Shown one piece after another: positions 61,595 to 64,000 of a stretch of 64,000 bases of DNA. Both the position numbers and the translations under genes were made by a program. The notes beneath the pieces are model-generated. The model worked only from the letters and a program-made list of their open reading frames with translations. It had not been told where the DNA came from and made no database searches. Source of the stretch: Turnera subulata (Eukaryota > Streptophyta > Magnoliopsida > Malpighiales > Passifloraceae); assembly GCA_028386065.3 (NCBI GenBank), contig JAKUCV010004478.1:26042-90041 (forward strand), written 5' to 3'. Within the stretch, counting starts at the first letter, position 1. Each line of letters begins with the position of its first letter.

Positions 61595-62337
61595 TGTTGA
61601 TCCTGAAATCTTCTTCATGCACTGGTACACTGCTTCTTGCACTGTGTGGTGATGTTGAGTAGACAAAGTTGTGAATATAATAACTGCAGATGCTTCAAGG
61701 CGTGCTGCTAATGCCACTTTCCTTAAGACAATATTTGTCACCACCACTTTATCCAAAGTCGGTATGCAACGGTGTCTTGCAAATTCGCCTCAGAGATACA
61801 ATGAAGCCCCTGGTTGGAGATGTTTTGCATTAACACCAACAACCCCTTGATCACCTTCCAAAAGTAAACAGAATATCTATCTTGTATGGTAACCTCTGCA
61901 GTAGTATACCATACAAGAATGCAAGGTATTTTAATGTGGTAAGAAATATTTATTTGACAAAAAAAAGAAAAAATAAAAGATGTTTTGTAGGAGGGAATTA
62001 GGATGTGTAATAGAGAGGTTTGGAGAGAAAAGAGGAAATGTGTAGAAAGAATTTGTTGGAGAGAAATCAGAAATGTAATAATTTGTACGAATGTTTTCTG
62101 ATATCCTGAAGAAAGATTTGAAGCCTTTATATAGGCATCTAGGTGCCTATCCAAAAGGATACTTATCCTTTCATAAATTGCATCATTTCATTGAAATTTA
62201 AACTGTGACTTTTCCAAAAGACACAAAACTATAACTCTGTACATAATGCAATTTTACACCAATATCTTTTCAGGAGACATCTTTTCATACCAAAAGATAC
62301 ACAGTAAAATTCCTGTGTATTATAAAAATCTCCAACA
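61595..62337 (-). repeat. Copia 5' LTR
   Basis: 743 bp bounded by TGTTG/CAACA, with CTATATAAAG (revcomp of 62125-62134) as the likely transcription start signal of the element. It is about 98% identical to the 3' LTR by eye. Confidence 0.93.
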
Positions 62338-62776
62338 CTTGAATCGTTTTAACTGCGAGACTGTCCAAAAGTGTTGAGATTGTTTTCTTTGCAGGGAATG
62401 AAGAGGCAAGGGTGGATCAAAAGGGGCCCGTGTTGAAGTGCTGCTGTGATCTCTAAACCATTTGAAGAAAAAGCCTTGGAATGTTCAAGATATTGTATAT
62501 AGATGATTTGCCTGATGGCTCTTAATTAGTTCCGTCAATATATAACCTCGTGTATCAGAAGAACAATACTCGATCACATGGTGGCTAAATATATTAGACC
62601 CCAATGGACTTATTAACACATAATGATCGAAAACTATTTCTCATGTCATTGGCTCATTGCTAATTCGACGACCCATCCCGTCCCAAGCAAAGGGCCAGTT
62701 TGGTTAATCAGTGGGGAACTATAATGCCGGTTTTCTTGTTAAGGGCACTTGCAAGTTTGTAACTCTCAAAAAAAGA
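62338..62776. other. Spacer right of the copia element, with a possible orphan exon
   Basis: At 62383-62394 TTGTTTTCTTTGCAG-like sequence precedes an open stretch (62395-62456) reading NEEARVDQKGPVLKCCCDL and then TAA. It could be the last exon of a gene disrupted by the neighbouring insertion, or chance. Nothing else is seen. Confidence 0.3.
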
Positions 62777-63043
62777 GATTGTATAAGTGTTTTTTTTTTT
62801 TTTGCCTACAAGGAGGTTATTTTTCAAGGGAATTTCTTGTTTTAAACCTGAGCTGATCTTCTCTATTCCTCCTCTTTTTTTCTTTTTTGTAATATCCTTC
62901 CTGGGTATATGACAGGAGTATTGGTTTTGATAGCTTGAAACTTTTGGCGTAAATTATTCGACAACTAGATCCATTGTACTAGTATGGTGGAACTCGGAAA
63001 TATGACCGGGATGTATCACGAATGTTGAGTTCTGATGACGATT

Positions 63044-63059
63044 TGTGACAAAAAAAAAA
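63044..63059 (+). mobile_element. Ultra-short retroposition-like insertion (16 bp)
   Basis: TGTGAC plus ten A lies between AGTTCTGATGACGATT (63028-63043) and AGTTCTGATGAGGATT (63060-63075), a 16-bp direct repeat with one mismatch. The left repeat copy (about 54325-54345) has a single GGTCTGATGAGGAT and no insert, serving as an empty site. Confidence 0.82.
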
Positions 63060-63446
63060 AGTTCTGATGAGGATTGATGAAATGACATATATGTGATCGG
63101 GCTGCCCAAAAAAAGTTCAGATATTGTGTGATTGGGCTCTTGTGACCTGTTAGGACCAAGTACAAAGCTCAAGCTCACATGCTACATAGTATTGCTACCC
63201 ATACCATGGTGAATGGGGGCTCGGCACACCATCGAGCCCATCACGATCCAATTACTTTAATGTCCCGCTTGGTCACAAGCCTACGCTACTTGACTCGACG
63301 GTCCTCTCTGTTGTGGATTCCTTTATAAACTGCATACCTCACACAAGTTTTCCTCGATGTGGGAATCAACTTTAATCTCACGGCTAACCCACATTGATAG
63401 AAAATTTGAACGTATCAAATTCGCAAAGCACAATTAGCTAAGTACT

Positions 63447-63465
63447 TTCGACAAAAAAAAAAAAA
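63447..63465 (+). mobile_element. Ultra-short retroposition-like insertion (19 bp)
   Basis: TTCGAC plus thirteen A lies between TAGCTAAGTACT (63435-63446) and TAGCCAAGTACT (63466-63477), a 12-bp direct repeat with one mismatch. The left repeat copy reads TTGGCCAAGTACAGG uninterrupted near 54668-54682, an empty site. Confidence 0.82.
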
Positions 63466-63685
63466 TAGCCAAGTACTGGAAACATAGAATGGATCGGGAA
63501 ATAAAGTGGTAAGTAAGTATTAAGAAATTTGATTGATTGATTATCCTTGGCCACACATCAAGCCTCTACAAATTTAATTGTGACTGAGTTTTTATCCAAT
63601 TTTTTAACTGTAGTCGCCCAAATAATAGGACCACGATTGTGATAGGACACTACAAGACGAAGTTTGTTCTCTACAGTATATTTCA

Positions 63686-64000
63686 TTTTTTTTTTTTTTT
63701 GATCAGAAAGACAGGATACAACAAGTTCAACTATACGCAGACTTAACATATACGGGTGGCCGGGATTCCGGCCTTATCAGCAGCTAGAAGAGGAAGGCAG
63801 TCGTCTGGAGGGTGAACCATGTGGGAGACTCCAAGGGAGGAGTTCAAGGCTAACCTCGCTAGGAAGTCGGCGCATCGATTGACTTCTCTGTATACATGAC
63901 TGATTCGGATTTGCCAGTTGCGGTTCAAAAGTTCCTGAACTGCACGAAACATTACCACTGACCTTCTAGCAGCCCAACCTGGGTGTTTGAAGCTGTCTAC
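63686..64000 (-). mobile_element. 3' end of a LINE (non-LTR retrotransposon), continuing off the window
   Basis: On the minus strand, coding sequence for the end of an RNase H domain is followed by a 3' UTR of about 40 bp and a poly(A) tail (15 T at 63686-63700). The orientation and tail mark the 3' terminus of an L1-type LINE. Its body lies right of the window. Confidence 0.85.
63743..64000 (-). CDS. LINE-encoded RNase H domain, C-terminal part (partial)
   Basis: The frame is open from the window edge to a stop at 63743-63745. It contains VQELLNRNWQIRISHVYREV followed by NRCADFLARLAL, typical of the C-terminal part of plant LINE RNase H domains; the Asp of CADFLA is the expected last catalytic residue. 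The earlier catalytic residues and the reverse transcriptase lie outside the window. It belongs to a transposable element and not a host gene. Confidence 0.85.
   Translation of the reverse strand, partial: VDSFKHPGWAARRSVVMFRAVQELLNRNWQIRISHVYREVNRCADFLARLALNSSLGVSHMVHPPDDCLPLLAADKAGIPATRIC

Larger units (their letters stand above)
56404..62337 (-). mobile_element. Ty1/copia LTR retrotransposon
   Basis: The element has two LTRs (56404-57137 and 61595-62337), each starting TGTTG and ending CAACA, in minus-strand orientation. The internal part encodes gag, protease, integrase, reverse transcriptase and RNase H in copia order. A polypurine tract (GGTGGGGGAA, revcomp of 57138-57147) abuts the 3' LTR. 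No primer-binding site (TGG...) follows the 5' LTR, and gag begins almost at once. The 5-bp flanks TATGA (left) and CTTGA (right) do not match fully. By eye the LTRs differ at about 15 positions plus small gaps, so the insertion is fairly recent. Confidence 0.96.
62777..63660. repeat. Direct repeat, right copy (with extra insertions)
   Basis: This copy is collinear with 54083-54862 but longer. The extra length comes from two A-tailed micro-insertions (63044-63059 and 63447-63465), a duplicated stretch around 63092-63138 and a rearranged segment at 63138-63180. Divergence between copies is substantial, so the duplication is much older than the copia insertion between them. Confidence 0.85.

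Noticed and set aside
63092..63138. Third micro-insertion in the right repeat copy (TGTGATCGGGCT repeated)
   Set aside because: The A run is internal and the right side resembles a longer piece of the left copy, so a local duplication or rearrangement fits better than tail-primed insertion.
1..64000. CRISPR arrays, bacterial operons or prophage
   Set aside because: The window is clearly plant nuclear DNA; no regularly spaced repeats or prokaryotic gene organisation are present.

Overview
This window is nuclear DNA from a flowering plant, almost certainly a core eudicot. It has AT-rich intergenic DNA, multi-exon genes with GT-AG introns, nuclear-encoded chloroplast proteins, a plant-type tRNA-Val(AAC), a Ty1/copia retrotransposon, LINE and SINE debris and an endogenous badnavirus-like fragment. 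I cannot name the species.

Layout. 1-5.3 kb is intergenic, with a possible terminal exon at the very edge. From 5.35 to 18.3 kb lies a compact block: a TMEM214/DUF2359 membrane protein (+), nuclear ndhL/CRR23 (-), a plastid-type armadillo-repeat protein (+) and CRR3 (+). Next come a badnavirus-like fragment (19.1-20.2 kb, -) and an AP180/PICALM clathrin adaptor with an ANTH domain (20.9-25.7 kb, +). After 7 kb of intergenic DNA come a myosin-binding protein (MyoB, GTD-binding domain; 32.6-35.9 kb, +), a receptor-like cytoplasmic kinase (40.6-43.8 kb, +), an HMGA AT-hook protein (44.7-45.5 kb, +) and a pectin methylesterase with a PMEI pro-domain (48.7-51.1 kb, -). The right end holds the tRNA (53.4 kb, -), a pair of diverged direct repeats (54.1 and 62.8 kb) flanking a copia element of about 5.9 kb (56.4-62.3 kb, -), and the 3' end of a LINE running off the window (-).

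How the genes fit together. NdhL and CRR3 both serve the chloroplast NDH complex (cyclic electron flow around PSI) and lie within 8.6 kb of each other. From memory, the nearest Arabidopsis relatives of the nine genes fall in four small blocks (At1g23170-200, At1g70740-770, At2g01590-600, At1g14900-910). The window therefore looks like a less-fractionated version of an ancestral segment. The other genes have unrelated roles: endocytosis, actomyosin transport, signalling, chromatin and cell wall.

The most unusual signal is a set of ultra-short retroposition-like insertions. Each is a poly(A) or poly(T) run plus only about 5-10 other bases (15-20 bp in total), flanked by direct repeats of 12-18 bp. 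I found eight good examples, in introns and intergenic DNA, alongside a 70-bp LINE 3' stub and a full SINE with the same signature. Two of them sit in one copy of the duplicated repeat and are absent from the other copy, which gives an internal empty-site control. Other points of interest are a run of 51 C three bases after the ARM gene stop codon, a copia element with young LTRs but no recognisable primer-binding site, and an ambiguous base (N) at the virus/host boundary upstream of the PICALM gene.

All exon boundaries were read by eye and are consistent in frame, but there is no transcript support.
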